DNA of 64,000 nt from Pseudomonadota bacterium (GCA_014584465.1 JACTMU010000012.1:1-64000), one strand, 5' to 3'. Counted from the stretch's first letter, positions 41,139 through 51,943 are shown. Notes: a model not told the origin generated them from the letters alone. Program-made: numbers and translations.

Positions 41139-44100
41139 ATGAAAAATGCATATGGTTTAAAGTTGAAACAGATGCTCTCAATGCTGTTCTGTGTGAGCCC
41201 TCTGCTCTCTCTTTTTGGCTGTAGTGGCAATGATTACATTATGTCTCGCATCGACGGCAATAAAGCAACGAGTGTGGGAATCGGTGAACTCTCGCCCAGC
41301 AGCGGTTCTGTTTATGGTAAGACAAGGGTGAAAGTCAAAGGGGCTAACTTTGTTGAAGGAAAGACCCTTGTCTATTTTGATGACTATGAGGCCGATGAGA
41401 TCACATTCATCTCCTCTGAGGAGATGGAGGTGACAACGCCTACAAGCGACCGGGATGAGACCAATAAGGTGGATGTCAGGGTTGTCGTCTCTTTAGACAG
41501 TGGTGATGTGGAGGGAGTCCTAAAGGAAGGATTTACCTATTTGGGTGATGCGGCCTATTGCGAGGATTCTGAGGATGGAGAGTGTCGACCCACCTGTGAA
41601 AGTGGCAGCGAAGACGAATCATGTCTGATGATCGACTCTATAGAACCAGATTCAATGTACTATAATGAATCCAATGAGGAGAAACGAAAGGTTCTCATTA
41701 CTGGGGAAAATTTTTCAGATGATGGACTTCGTGTGACCATTGGTTCTTTGGAGTTGAACAACTGCTCTGTTCAGGATGGAGATGGCGAGGAGATTGAGTG
41801 TACGGTCCCAAAAGTGAGTGATGAGGAGTACAGTTCGTTGATATCCGTTGGTGACAGCAAAGATGTCATGGTGGAGGCGAATGACGAAAGTGGCGAAAAA
41901 ATGAGGGCAATTAAATCAAAGGCATTCACTTTTGAAGATCCAGATTCTGCATTGGCGCCTACAATTACCAAAATTGATCCAGCTCAAGGATACTATGACA
42001 GCCAAGAGACTGAAGTCACGATCACTGGGACGAACTTCTTGCTCGAAGATGACCAAGGGGACTCGCTGACGCAAGTCTATTTTGATGGAGTTGCCGCTAA
42101 AGATTGCGAAGTCGATAGCAGCACCTCCATCGTGTGCATCCCACCTACATCAACTCGCACGGGTCCGGTGCCTGTCAAAGTTGTAGTTATGTATGATGAC
42201 ATCAATAGGACCGTCGAACTTGAGAATGGTTACACCTATTTAGGTTATGACGGTGTCGATCCGACCATTTCTGAAGTAACTCCTGCTGAAGGGTACGCAG
42301 ATGAAGAGACTCCCATTACGATTAAGGGAACAAATTTCGTCGCAGACCAGACCTATGTCGTCTTTGTTGACGATAAGGATGAAACAGAATTGATGGATTG
42401 TGAAGTGAATGGAGCGGGAACTGAAATTTCGTGTAAGGCCCCGACCTCAAGTATTATAGGGTTGGTGGATGTTCAGGTTGAAATCGAGGTTGACGGCATG
42501 ACTCGGAGCGCTAATAAACTGGACGCCTTTAAATATCTTGAGCGAACGACCACAAGTGGCGATGTCGATGAAGACGTGGTGGACGACGACGAAGACGATT
42601 CGGTTGAGGAGGACGACGGCGACGATGATGAAGATTCAGTTGAGGAGGATGACGACGATGATGATGAGGTGACGATTACGAGGATTGAACCCAACACGGG
42701 GCGAGTCAACACCAAGACAAGCTTTGTGGTTTGGGGGACAGGGTTTAATGGTCAGAAAAATAAGACCAAGGTTAAGATCGGCGGGCAAAACTCTTCAGAG
42801 TGTGTGGTCACAAAGTCTACAGATCCAGAAAAAGATGACCAGGTTGCCTGTAAAACTCCAAAGATCAAGAAATCCAAGAGTTACAACGTTAAAGTTGTTG
42901 TAAAAAGAAAGAATAAGAAAGGGAAATGGAAAGAATATAAAGCTGTTGAAAAGAAGGGCTTTAGTTTTACGGAAGAAGATGATCAGGTAGAAGAGCTAAC
43001 GATCACGAAGATTGAGCCTAACATCGTGGAAGCGATGAAGAGGACCACATTTAAGGTCTATGGAACAGGTTTCAAAAAGAAGAAGAAGATGACAGTTCAA
43101 ATAGGCGAAAGCACAGCAGCCTGCGACAAAGTGAAACGCATAAAATCAGATGATGATGAAAGTGGAGCAGATAGCGAAAATGAGGAGAAAGACGAAGGTG
43201 GCGAGAAGTGGATCAGATGCAAAACCCCTAAATTAAGCGCAGGTGTCTATGATGTCACAGTCTCTGTAAAGGGGAATGGTACAAAAACAGTTTCAGAAGG
43301 GATGACCTATTCGAGTGCGGAGGAGTATTACAATGATCCCACGATCTCAAGTATAAGCCCAAGCTCTGCATCCTCCGAAGAGAAGACAGAATTTAAGATC
43401 AAAGGAACTGAGTTTAGCAAAACAGTGAAGGTGAGCTTCGGTGAAGGTTCCGATGCCAAAGAAGCTGACTGCAAGACGCCGAAGTTGGCCAAAGATGGTG
43501 AAACGAACAAGAGTGGAGCGAACAAAGAGGATGTAATTAAGTGCACAACTCCCAAATTGAAAGAGGGGGAGTACACCGTGACGGTTGAGGTGACGCACAA
43601 CAAGAAGGATAAGAATAGCAAGGTTAAGAAGAGCGTGGTGTGGAGTGAGAAGTTCAAGATCACAGTTGATGAAGAGGCTAAGGCACCAGAAATCACCTCT
43701 GTGTCTCCTGCATCTGCGGAGATCAAAACAAAGACGGAGTTTGTGATTCAAGGACTCTACTTCAACAAAAAGAAGACCAATGTAAAGATCGGTGGAAAGA
43801 GTGCAGACTGTGAAGACGCTTCGAAGACTGGCCAAACAGATACAACAAGTGGATCGGAAATCTATTCGATGACATGCAAGACTCCAAAGATCGAATATGC
43901 ATCTGAATATGATTTGATTGTTAAAAAGAGATATACAAAGAATGGAAAACAACAAAAGGTCGAGACAACATGGGATCAGAAATTTGATATTACTGAAAAG
44001 ACAGCAACCTCTGGAAGCAGCGATGATGACAAGGATCCTGTGATCGAGAGTATCACTCCAAACAGTGCCAAGAAAAAAGAGAAAGTGGAATTTACGATCA

Positions 44101-44324
44101 TTGGGGAGAATTTCAGAGAGGACAGTACAAAAGTCAAGATTGACGGTAAAGACGCAACCAAGTGCAAGGTGAGTGAAAACTATGACGGAACAGGCAAAGA
44201 TTCAGTCACTTGTAAAAGCCCAAAAATCAACAAGAAGGGAGAGTACGCCGTGAAGGTCATCGTAACAAAGAATGGCAAGCAGAGAAGGACAACCTTACTT
44301 CGGGGATTCAAAATCACCGATTGA
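41139..44324 (+). CDS. IPT/TIG-repeat lipoprotein, paralog 2
   Basis: Lipobox LFGCSGN; same domain order, poly-acidic hinge and Lys-rich half as the preceding gene; gaggag SD upstream. Confidence 0.85.
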   Translation: MKNAYGLKLKQMLSMLFCVSPLLSLFGCSGNDYIMSRIDGNKATSVGIGELSPSSGSVYGKTRVKVKGANFVEGKTLVYFDDYEADEITFISSEEMEVTTPTSDRDETNKVDVRVVVSLDSGDVEGVLKEGFTYLGDAAYCEDSEDGECRPTCESGSEDESCLMIDSIEPDSMYYNESNEEKRKVLITGENFSDDGLRVTIGSLELNNCSVQDGDGEEIECTVPKVSDEEYSSLISVGDSKDVMVEANDESGEKMRAIKSKAFTFEDPDSALAPTITKIDPAQGYYDSQETEVTITGTNFLLEDDQGDSLTQVYFDGVAAKDCEVDSSTSIVCIPPTSTRTGPVPVKVVVMYDDINRTVELENGYTYLGYDGVDPTISEVTPAEGYADEETPITIKGTNFVADQTYVVFVDDKDETELMDCEVNGAGTEISCKAPTSSIIGLVDVQVEIEVDGMTRSANKLDAFKYLERTTTSGDVDEDVVDDDEDDSVEEDDGDDDEDSVEEDDDDDDEVTITRIEPNTGRVNTKTSFVVWGTGFNGQKNKTKVKIGGQNSSECVVTKSTDPEKDDQVACKTPKIKKSKSYNVKVVVKRKNKKGKWKEYKAVEKKGFSFTEEDDQVEELTITKIEPNIVEAMKRTTFKVYGTGFKKKKKMTVQIGESTAACDKVKRIKSDDDESGADSENEEKDEGGEKWIRCKTPKLSAGVYDVTVSVKGNGTKTVSEGMTYSSAEEYYNDPTISSISPSSASSEEKTEFKIKGTEFSKTVKVSFGEGSDAKEADCKTPKLAKDGETNKSGANKEDVIKCTTPKLKEGEYTVTVEVTHNKKDKNSKVKKSVVWSEKFKITVDEEAKAPEITSVSPASAEIKTKTEFVIQGLYFNKKKTNVKIGGKSADCEDASKTGQTDTTSGSEIYSMTCKTPKIEYASEYDLIVKKRYTKNGKQQKVETTWDQKFDITEKTATSGSSDDDKDPVIESITPNSAKKKEKVEFTIIGENFREDSTKVKIDGKDATKCKVSENYDGTGKDSVTCKSPKINKKGEYAVKVIVTKNGKQRRTTLLRGFKITD

Positions 44325-44355
44325 CAGGTCGTTCAGGGCATACTAGCTAGGACTC

Positions 44356-45654
44356 ATGAGAGTCCGTTTTAAAAAGTTGATGGGTCCACTGATTTTGAGT
44401 TCGGTATGCGTGGTGAGTTTGAACCATGGTTCGGCCATTGAATTTATGCCCGAGTACTCCTCTTTGTCTGAGAGCGAAGAGGAGTCCTTTGACGAAATTT
44501 CTCGATTTGATTCTGAATATCAATCCGATCTATTGACCTACATGAAGTCATTTCTGTGGGAATATGAGTGGATTTCTCGCAGGAATGCATTGGATCTCTC
44601 TGTGGGAAGCACGAGTGAACATGAGTTTGGAATCAACAATCGGATCAAGCTTGAAAAGGGTCTTACTGAGGCTCTTGATTTTCACTGGACCTTTGTAGAT
44701 GATCGAAGTCGGGATCGGGAGATCCTTCATCCCATCATTGAGCTGGTCTATTGGCCTCACGATCGTGTGGGTGTCTCCCTTTATGGAGAACCAGGGTTTC
44801 ATAAACGCACCAATGATCTTGGAATGGCCTTTTTGTGGACGATTTCGCCGACTCACCAGATTCGTTTCTTTCACACTTTTGTGGATGTGACTCGTCCCCA
44901 ACGAAACGATCGAAATGACACTTTTGTTTCGCCCCATCTCCCCTACTCTCGGGGCATGGTGGGTCGATTGTGGTCACCTGTGGGATCGGGTAGGAGTGAA
45001 TTTGTTCAGTACAGTTTTAGAGATGAGAGCGAGACCCACTGGATTTTTCCTGATGGAGGCTATGAATATCGATATCGCAAGCGTTTGGCCTCCATCATTT
45101 TGAGACAGAACTACTTTGTGGACTCCTTTTATTTGAACGCCGCAGTTCAATTTGATCAAAAACTGGAGTCAAAGAGCGCAACAGGAGCTCCTTCGGTGAT
45201 TGCAGAGGAGATCTCTGTGGAGACCGAGAGGGCGCTCTTTCTTTGCGAGGGTGAATGGAGTGAGTTTCTTAAGCACAATTGGACCCTCTTTTCAGGTGTG
45301 GAGTGGGTGTCTCGAAATTGGATGACGTTAAAGGGGTCGGCCCACCAGCGTGATTTCCTCCCCTACATATGGTTGAGTCTTCCTGCTTGGAGGCGCGGTG
45401 CAGATGAGGATCGGTGGAGAGTTGGGTTGCAAGGTGTGTGGCACCGAGCCCATGGTTCGTCTGAGATCAAGAGCAATTTGGATCTTGATGGACGATTGGA
45501 GCAGCGTTTGAATTTGAGCTACGATTTCTCCTTTTCATCCGATCCATCGGGCTCAGAGCTTCGGGTTCTTTTGACCGCTGATTTGGACAGAGCCTTTTCG
45601 GATTTCCAAGGAGTGTTCGAGGGGGGTAGCGCGCAGTTTCGAACAGCATGGTGA
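44356..45654 (+). CDS. Probable outer-membrane beta-barrel protein
   Basis: Signal peptide; amphipathic beta-rich sequence; C-terminal AQFRTAW with terminal aromatic residue. Confidence 0.6.
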   Translation: MRVRFKKLMGPLILSSVCVVSLNHGSAIEFMPEYSSLSESEEESFDEISRFDSEYQSDLLTYMKSFLWEYEWISRRNALDLSVGSTSEHEFGINNRIKLEKGLTEALDFHWTFVDDRSRDREILHPIIELVYWPHDRVGVSLYGEPGFHKRTNDLGMAFLWTISPTHQIRFFHTFVDVTRPQRNDRNDTFVSPHLPYSRGMVGRLWSPVGSGRSEFVQYSFRDESETHWIFPDGGYEYRYRKRLASIILRQNYFVDSFYLNAAVQFDQKLESKSATGAPSVIAEEISVETERALFLCEGEWSEFLKHNWTLFSGVEWVSRNWMTLKGSAHQRDFLPYIWLSLPAWRRGADEDRWRVGLQGVWHRAHGSSEIKSNLDLDGRLEQRLNLSYDFSFSSDPSGSELRVLLTADLDRAFSDFQGVFEGGSAQFRTAW

Positions 45655-45657
45655 TAA

Positions 45658-45822
45658 AGTGGCTGGCGTGAAACCTGCTTTCGAGTGAATTTGCATAAGT
45701 TTTCCTTATACCGAGGCGGGCCGACGAAGGGCTAGCCAGAGGCGCTAACTCGAGGAGGATCAACGAAGATATAAGGAAAACTTATGACAAATTCACCGAA
45801 ATGAGGTTTCGCGCCAGCCACT
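45658..45822. mobile_element. Complete MITE-like element with ~52-bp imperfect terminal inverted repeats
   Basis: agtggctggcgtgaaacctgctttcgagtgaatttgcataagttttccttat ... ataaggaaaacttatgacaaattcaccgaaatgaggtttcgcgccagccact; flanked by ataa on both sides. Confidence 0.82.
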
Positions 45823-45985
45823 ATAAGAAGGGTTTCAGAGTGGCGGGTCTTGACAACCGGTTAGACTTTGCTATTCGTACCGGGCGCACCAGCCACCACC
45901 GACCATTTCGCTTATAAGGCTTAATTGTGCGCAGCACCAAACAATGAGAGAGGCAACACAGCGAGATTCAAGGAGAGACCAAGTG

Positions 45986-46813
45986 ATGGAATTAGGCGCG
46001 GAGTGGATTGAGATTAAGAAGTACTCGGATGTGCGTTTTGAAAAAACCCAAGATGGAATTGCAAAGATCACCATCAATCGTCCGGAGGTGCGAAACGCCT
46101 TTCGTCCCCAAACCATTTCTGAACTTCAAGACGCCTTCACACTCTGTCGGGAGGACTCTTCCATTGGTGTGGTCATATTGACCGGTGAGGGTCGAGAAGC
46201 CTTTTGTTCTGGTGGTGATCAAAAGATTAGGGATAAGGCAGGTTATGTAGGAAGTGATGGGGTTCCTCGGCTCAATGTTCTTGATCTGCAAAAACAGATT
46301 CGATCTTTGCCAAAACCTGTGATTGCGATGGTGGCCGGTTACGCTGTTGGAGGGGGCCATGTGCTTCATGTGGTCTGTGATTTAACCATTGCTGCGAGCA
46401 ATGCACGCTTTGGTCAAACGGGCCCCAAGGTGGGCTCGTTTGACGGTGGGTTGGGGAGCAGCTATCTTGCACGCATTGTTGGGCAAAAGAAGGCACGAGA
46501 AATCTGGTACCTTTGCCGACAGTACAACGCCGATGAGGCTCTTCAAATGGGCTTGGTCAACCAGGTTGTTCCTGTGGCAGAACTTGAGCAGGAAACCCTG
46601 AAGTGGTGTCGAGAGATTTTACAGCACTCTCCACTTGCCTTGAGATGTTTAAAGGCTTCAATGAATGCTGATTGCGATGGTCAAATGGGACTTTTGGATC
46701 TTGCGGGAAATGCCACTCTTCTTTACTACATGACGGAAGAGGCTATGGAAGGAAGAAATGCCTTTGTGGACAAACGGCCTCCAGAGTTTCATCGTTTTCC
46801 ACGGCTTCCTTAG
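45986..46813 (+). CDS. menB: 1,4-dihydroxy-2-naphthoyl-CoA synthase
   Basis: [59 protein letters not shown]. Confidence 0.95.
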   Translation: MELGAEWIEIKKYSDVRFEKTQDGIAKITINRPEVRNAFRPQTISELQDAFTLCREDSSIGVVILTGEGREAFCSGGDQKIRDKAGYVGSDGVPRLNVLDLQKQIRSLPKPVIAMVAGYAVGGGHVLHVVCDLTIAASNARFGQTGPKVGSFDGGLGSSYLARIVGQKKAREIWYLCRQYNADEALQMGLVNQVVPVAELEQETLKWCREILQHSPLALRCLKASMNADCDGQMGLLDLAGNATLLYYMTEEAMEGRNAFVDKRPPEFHRFPRLP

Positions 46814-46861
46814 AGATGAAGGTCACAAAAAGATCCAAGCGAACAGCATAGTAGAGGATGG

Positions 46862-47749
46862 GTGGAAGTGAGAGAGTTGACCTTTTGGTGGATGGCTTTT
46901 CGTCCAAAGACATTGTCGGCTTCAGTGGTTCCCATTATGGTGGCCACCACCCTCATCTTTGCCTTTCATCAAGAGGTTCGTTGGGGGATCATTTTGTGTG
47001 CCTTGATGGGTGCACTGTTCATTCAAATCGGTACAAATCTTCTGAACGATGCCATCGACTTTAAGAAGGGGGCAGATGGTGAAGGTCGTATCGGCCCTCA
47101 GAGGGTCTCTCAGTATGGTTTGATCAAACCCGAAAGAGTGATGATCGGAGGGTGGGTTTCATTCGTGTTGGCAACTCTCTGTGGAATACCTCTGGTGTGG
47201 TCCGGAGGTTGGGTGATCGTTGCAATTGGGATTCTATCGTTGATCTGTGGCTACGCCTACACTGGAGGACCATTTCCATTGGCCTACAAGGGTTTTGGTG
47301 ACCTCTTTGTCATTCTCTTTTTTGGTGTGGTTGCAGTTGGGGGGGTCTACTATCTTCAAGCCGGAACCTATGAGACCCCGGCTCTCATTGCAGGCCTTCA
47401 AGTTGGACTTTTGGCAACGGTCCTCATTGCGATCAACAATCTTCGTGATCACAAGAGTGATGCGTTGGTGGATAAGAGAACCTTAGCAGTGCGATTTGGA
47501 GTGCGGTTTGCAAGAGTTGAGATTGCCACAATGGTACTTCTCCCCTACCTCCTCAACATTCTTTGGCTCTACTCAGGATATCTATGGGTTTCGCTTCTTC
47601 CCCTTATAAGTTTGCCACTTGCTCTACGACTCATTCGACGAATCTTTGTCAATGAACCAAGCCTTCTCTACAACCACTTTCTTGGTGAAGCCTCACGTCT
47701 TCACCTGATCTTTGGATCACTTCTTTCTATTGGATTTTTGATTTCGTGA
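46862..47749 (+). CDS. menA: 1,4-dihydroxy-2-naphthoate polyprenyltransferase
   Basis: AFRPKTLSASVVPIMVATTL, NLLNDAIDFKKGAD, NNLRDHKSDALVDKRTLAVRFG. Confidence 0.94.
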   Translation: MEVRELTFWWMAFRPKTLSASVVPIMVATTLIFAFHQEVRWGIILCALMGALFIQIGTNLLNDAIDFKKGADGEGRIGPQRVSQYGLIKPERVMIGGWVSFVLATLCGIPLVWSGGWVIVAIGILSLICGYAYTGGPFPLAYKGFGDLFVILFFGVVAVGGVYYLQAGTYETPALIAGLQVGLLATVLIAINNLRDHKSDALVDKRTLAVRFGVRFARVEIATMVLLPYLLNILWLYSGYLWVSLLPLISLPLALRLIRRIFVNEPSLLYNHFLGEASRLHLIFGSLLSIGFLIS

Positions 47750-48810
47750 CAGATTTTCCCAATCCAAAGAGCAAACAAACTTTGAAGGACCATGAAATAA
47801 GATCGGTCTGGTTTTTCCCTTATGAGCTTCATCCGATTGGAGATCTTTCGAGAATTCAATCCACCCACCCTCGACAGGGGGCTTTGTTGAGAGTGGAGGA
47901 TCAGGGTGGATGTTCAGGATTTTCAGATTGTCATCCGTTGCAGGAGTTTGGAGATGCTCCAATTTCTGAGCAACTGAATCTACTTAAAGAGGGCTGGTCC
48001 AACGGGCTTCTCGAGGCCTCATTCTATTTTGCCCAACTGGACAGGGAGGCCCGTAGAGATGGGATAAGTCTCTTTGCAGATCTCGAAATCCCTATGAGCC
48101 ACAAATTGATTGTAAGTGGTGCTCAACGGAGAAAGATCCTGAACAAAATTGAAGAGAGTGTTGATGCCCAGTTTCGAGTCTTTAAGTTTAAGATGGGATT
48201 TGATCTTAGCTTTGAGTCAGAACTGTTGAATGTTCTTACGGAAAATTTTTCAGACCGTTTTTTAGAATCTGATCTCTCTCTTCGGGTGGATTTCAACGAG
48301 ACCCTTTCAGGTGAGAGGTTCATCGAGTTTGCAGAAAAATTGAATTCACAGAGTTGTCTTCAGATCGATTTTGTTGAAGATCCAACTCCATTTGAGGCCT
48401 CTTTGTGGAAAGAGCTCAGCATCTCAAGTAAGCTCCAATTTGCCGTTGACCGTGCCTTTTCGAGCGTTACCTCCTGGGAGCCATTGAATGAGTTTGTGGT
48501 GATTTACAAACCGGCACGATCTTCTTATGGGAGATGGGAGGACTCCTGTGTTGGTTCTCGATCTCGCGTGGTTGTAACATCTTCAATGGATCACCCGTTA
48601 GGACAGATGGCGGCGGCCTATGTGGGGGCAAGAATCAAGCAACAAGGTCGTCAGAATGAAGTTTGTGGCCTCTTAACCCACGAAATGTTTGAGAAGAGCG
48701 AATTTAGTGAACAAGTTCATACAAGTGGGCCAAGTCTTCTTCCAGCATCTGGAACGGGTTTTGGTTTTGATGATACATTAGAGAAACTGCCATGGAAGAG
48801 GTTGATATGA
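47746..48810 (+). CDS. menC: o-succinylbenzoate synthase
   Basis: Enolase-superfamily pattern FKFKMGFD, LRVDFNETL, DFVEDPTPFE, AVDRA; context menB-menA-menE. Confidence 0.82.
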   Translation: MTDFPNPKSKQTLKDHEIRSVWFFPYELHPIGDLSRIQSTHPRQGALLRVEDQGGCSGFSDCHPLQEFGDAPISEQLNLLKEGWSNGLLEASFYFAQLDREARRDGISLFADLEIPMSHKLIVSGAQRRKILNKIEESVDAQFRVFKFKMGFDLSFESELLNVLTENFSDRFLESDLSLRVDFNETLSGERFIEFAEKLNSQSCLQIDFVEDPTPFEASLWKELSISSKLQFAVDRAFSSVTSWEPLNEFVVIYKPARSSYGRWEDSCVGSRSRVVVTSSMDHPLGQMAAAYVGARIKQQGRQNEVCGLLTHEMFEKSEFSEQVHTSGPSLLPASGTGFGFDDTLEKLPWKRLI

Positions 48811-49964
48811 CGTCCAACATTATGGAGAGACCAGCACGAGAGATCGATTGGGTATCCTCAAGCAGTGAGTTCTTGCTAAACCCCAGGACGCCGCCATCTG
48901 AAAGGGGCCAAATGATCGCTCTTTTAGAGCAGGCAACTCCAATGTTGGGCCATGTTTTTTTGTGCACCTCTGGAACAACGAAGGCGGCATCTAAAACCAG
49001 ACAGCTACGATGGGTTGCATTGTCAAAAGGAGCGATTTTAGCTTCTGCAAAGGCGGTCAATGACCATATCCAAAGTGATCATCGAGATTGTTGGATCAAT
49101 GTTTTACCCGATTTTCATATTGGAGGTCTCTCGATCTGGGCCCGTGCCTTTTTGAGTGGAGCCTCCGTCATTGAGGAGATGGCTGCTCTCGGAGCGTGGA
49201 GTGTCGACGGGTTCATCCCTCTTGTGGAGAATCAAGGGGGGACTTTAACCTCTTTGGTGCCCACGCAACTTTATGATTTGGTGCGTGCTCGATCCAGGGC
49301 GCCGAAGTCGTTAAGAGCAGTTTTTGTAGGAGGTTCGGCGCTTTCAGAAGAGCTCTATTTGAAAGCACGTGAATTGGATTGGCCCATACTTCCAACCTAT
49401 GGGATGAGTGAGCTTGCATCTCAGGTTGCAACCTCTTTGCTCACCCAAGAAGATCCTCGCCGTGATTCATCAATGAAGGTGCTTTCACATGTAGAGATTC
49501 GAATCGAATCGGATGGGGAGATTGCCTTAAGGGGGCCTTCACTCTTTTCAGGATACTTCCAGGTTGAGAACGAAAAGGCTTGCTTCAATCCAACAAAAAG
49601 AGGCGAATGGTTTCTCACAGGAGATTTGGGTGAACTTAAGGGAGAGACACTGACTGTCTTTGGTCGAAAGGATGACATTGTCAAGATTTCAGGAGAGAAG
49701 GTGAACCTTGGCCGCATCGAAAGGTTCTTTATTGAAGAAAAAGAGCGACTTGGGCTTGATGGGGACGTGGCAGTTGTTCCTGTAGGGCATGATCGATTGG
49801 GCACAGAGATTCATCTCTATTCTACAGTCTCTCTAGGAGCCCTGGGACGACTTGTGGGAGCCTTGAATGATCGGGTTATGCCCTTTGAGCGTGTTGCCAA
49901 ATATCATCATGTCAATCACATACCTAAGAGTGCGTTGAATAAAGTCCAAAGAGGTGAACTATGA
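48807..49964 (+). CDS. menE: o-succinylbenzoate-CoA ligase
   Basis: FLCTSGTTKAASK, PTYGMSELASQVATS, GEWFLTGDLGEL, GRKDDIVKISGEKVNL; ATGA overlap with menC. Confidence 0.88.
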   Translation: MTSNIMERPAREIDWVSSSSEFLLNPRTPPSERGQMIALLEQATPMLGHVFLCTSGTTKAASKTRQLRWVALSKGAILASAKAVNDHIQSDHRDCWINVLPDFHIGGLSIWARAFLSGASVIEEMAALGAWSVDGFIPLVENQGGTLTSLVPTQLYDLVRARSRAPKSLRAVFVGGSALSEELYLKARELDWPILPTYGMSELASQVATSLLTQEDPRRDSSMKVLSHVEIRIESDGEIALRGPSLFSGYFQVENEKACFNPTKRGEWFLTGDLGELKGETLTVFGRKDDIVKISGEKVNLGRIERFFIEEKERLGLDGDVAVVPVGHDRLGTEIHLYSTVSLGALGRLVGALNDRVMPFERVAKYHHVNHIPKSALNKVQRGEL

Positions 49965-51943
49965 GGAGCTTGTGGCGCGACGATCATGGATTTTCAGACG
50001 ATCTTGATTTGAGGGTTTACACCTCTCGACTTCTTGGACAAGAGAGTTCTCTTGTGATCTATGGTGGTGGCAACACTTCCGTCAAGAAGAGTCGAACCAA
50101 CATCTATGGCGAAGAAGAGATGGTGCTTTTCGTTAAGGGAAGTGGCCAAGATCTTGCGACTATGGAACCATTTGGATTTTCTCCCCTTCTTCTTAAACCC
50201 CTTCTTCGATTTCTTGAGCTGCCAAAATTGGATGAGCAAGAGCTCCTTCTGGAATCTCGAAGACTTTTGGTTGATCCTAATGCCCCAAACCCCTCAGTTG
50301 AAGCTTTGATGCATGGATTGATCCCTTACAAATATGTAGATCACACCCATCCCGATGTCATCGTCACACTTTCAAACATTCAAAACGGAGAGGAGATATT
50401 AAAGAGGATTTTAGGTGATCGCGTTCTCTTCATTCCCTACGAGCACCCTGGTTTTGATTTAGCTCAGAAGATCTTTCAAAGATCCAAAGATATAGACTGG
50501 AAGTGTTACGATGGCATGATTCTTCTAGGTCATGGACTTGTAACTTTTGGCGAAAATGCCAAAGAATCTTACGAAAAAACCATCAACATGGTGACTCGTG
50601 CAGAAGACCATTTGGATCAAGCCAAGGGACGTCAAGTCGCCACTTCGGATTCAAAGAGCATGGATCAAGCAGGCTTTATCTCTTTTGTGGAACTTCGGCG
50701 TGAGATTTCAAAACGAAAGGGAGAGCCCTTTTTTTTGCGACTCAATCAGAGTCCAGAGGCCTGTGGATTTTCTCAAAACGCCAAAGCCTTAGAGTTTGCC
50801 GAGAGGGGTCCATTAACCCCTGACCATGTCTCTCATACGAAGATAAGGCCTGCTGGATTTCATGGAAAACCTCAAGAGGCTCTAGATGCTTTTGAAACTT
50901 GGTATCTTGCCTATCTCAAACGAAATGGGGGCGGAGATATTCAATCTGTTGACTGTTTCCCAAGATGGTGCATCTGGCCGCAAAAGGGGACCATCTCAGC
51001 GGGCGAAACGTTACGGAAGTTGTCCATTGTGGAAAAGATTGTGGAAAGAACTGTGTTGAACATTCAGTGGGCCGAAAACATGGATCAATGGCGACCACTT
51101 CCTGAGAAGGAGATCTTTGCAGTTGAGACATGGTCACTTCAACAATCCAAGGTCCGTCATCTTAAAAGTAAAGATGAATTTGATGGGCGGGTCATTGCCG
51201 TCACGGGAGCTGCAAGTGGGATTGGCCGCAGGTGTGTGGAAATGTTTGTGGAAAAGGGCGCTGCGGTTTTAGCTTTGGATGTGGATCGAACTCTAGATCA
51301 AGTCTTTGAAAAGGCCATTGATGAGGGAAAGGTCCTTGCGATCAACTGTGACATCACAGATTCTCAATCCATAGAGGGCGCCTTCCAGAGAGGTGCACTC
51401 CAATTTGGTGGTCTTGACATTCTTGTGAGTAACGCGGGCGTGTTTCCTGCGAGTTGCAAAATTGAAGATATCTCTGAGGAGAGTTGGAGTCGTTCCCTCT
51501 CGATCAATTTGACAGGACATCAAAAGTGTTTGACCCATGCGATACCTTTTTTAAAGAGGGGGTGGGAGCCTTCGGTGATCATCATCGGTTCGAAAAATGT
51601 TCCGGCTCCAGGTCCTGGAGCCGCGGCCTATTCTGTAGCCAAAGCAGGACTTACTCAGCTCGCGCGAGTTGCTGCAATGGAGCTTGGCCCTCTTGGCATT
51701 CGAGTCAATGTGATTCATCCCAATGCCGTTTTTGACACAGCTTTGTGGACCCCCGAAGTTCTTTCAAATCGGGCCAAGAGTTACGGGATGAGTGTGGATG
51801 AATACAAGCGAAACAACCTTCTCAAGGTCGAAGTGACCTCCACGGATGTAGCTCGAATGGTGTTGTCTATGGCAGGTGCCACCTTTGCCAAAACGACGGC
51901 GGCTCAAGTACCTATTGATGGTGGCAACGATCGAGTCCTTTAG
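49961..51943 (+). CDS. Bifunctional class II aldolase / short-chain dehydrogenase (RhaD-like)
   Basis: N-terminal GGGNTSVK and HTHPDV; C-terminal AVTGAASGIGRRCVEMF, LVSNAGVFP, YSVAKAGLTQL. Confidence 0.92.
   Translation: MRSLWRDDHGFSDDLDLRVYTSRLLGQESSLVIYGGGNTSVKKSRTNIYGEEEMVLFVKGSGQDLATMEPFGFSPLLLKPLLRFLELPKLDEQELLLESRRLLVDPNAPNPSVEALMHGLIPYKYVDHTHPDVIVTLSNIQNGEEILKRILGDRVLFIPYEHPGFDLAQKIFQRSKDIDWKCYDGMILLGHGLVTFGENAKESYEKTINMVTRAEDHLDQAKGRQVATSDSKSMDQAGFISFVELRREISKRKGEPFFLRLNQSPEACGFSQNAKALEFAERGPLTPDHVSHTKIRPAGFHGKPQEALDAFETWYLAYLKRNGGGDIQSVDCFPRWCIWPQKGTISAGETLRKLSIVEKIVERTVLNIQWAENMDQWRPLPEKEIFAVETWSLQQSKVRHLKSKDEFDGRVIAVTGAASGIGRRCVEMFVEKGAAVLALDVDRTLDQVFEKAIDEGKVLAINCDITDSQSIEGAFQRGALQFGGLDILVSNAGVFPASCKIEDISEESWSRSLSINLTGHQKCLTHAIPFLKRGWEPSVIIIGSKNVPAPGPGAAAYSVAKAGLTQLARVAAMELGPLGIRVNVIHPNAVFDTALWTPEVLSNRAKSYGMSVDEYKRNNLLKVEVTSTDVARMVLSMAGATFAKTTAAQVPIDGGNDRVL

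Noticed and set aside
51599-51625. 21-bp palindrome cggctccagg-t-cctggagccg in the aldolase/SDR gene
   Set aside because: It encodes the conserved Gly/Pro/Ala-rich SDR segment; short and GC-rich, so chance is plausible.
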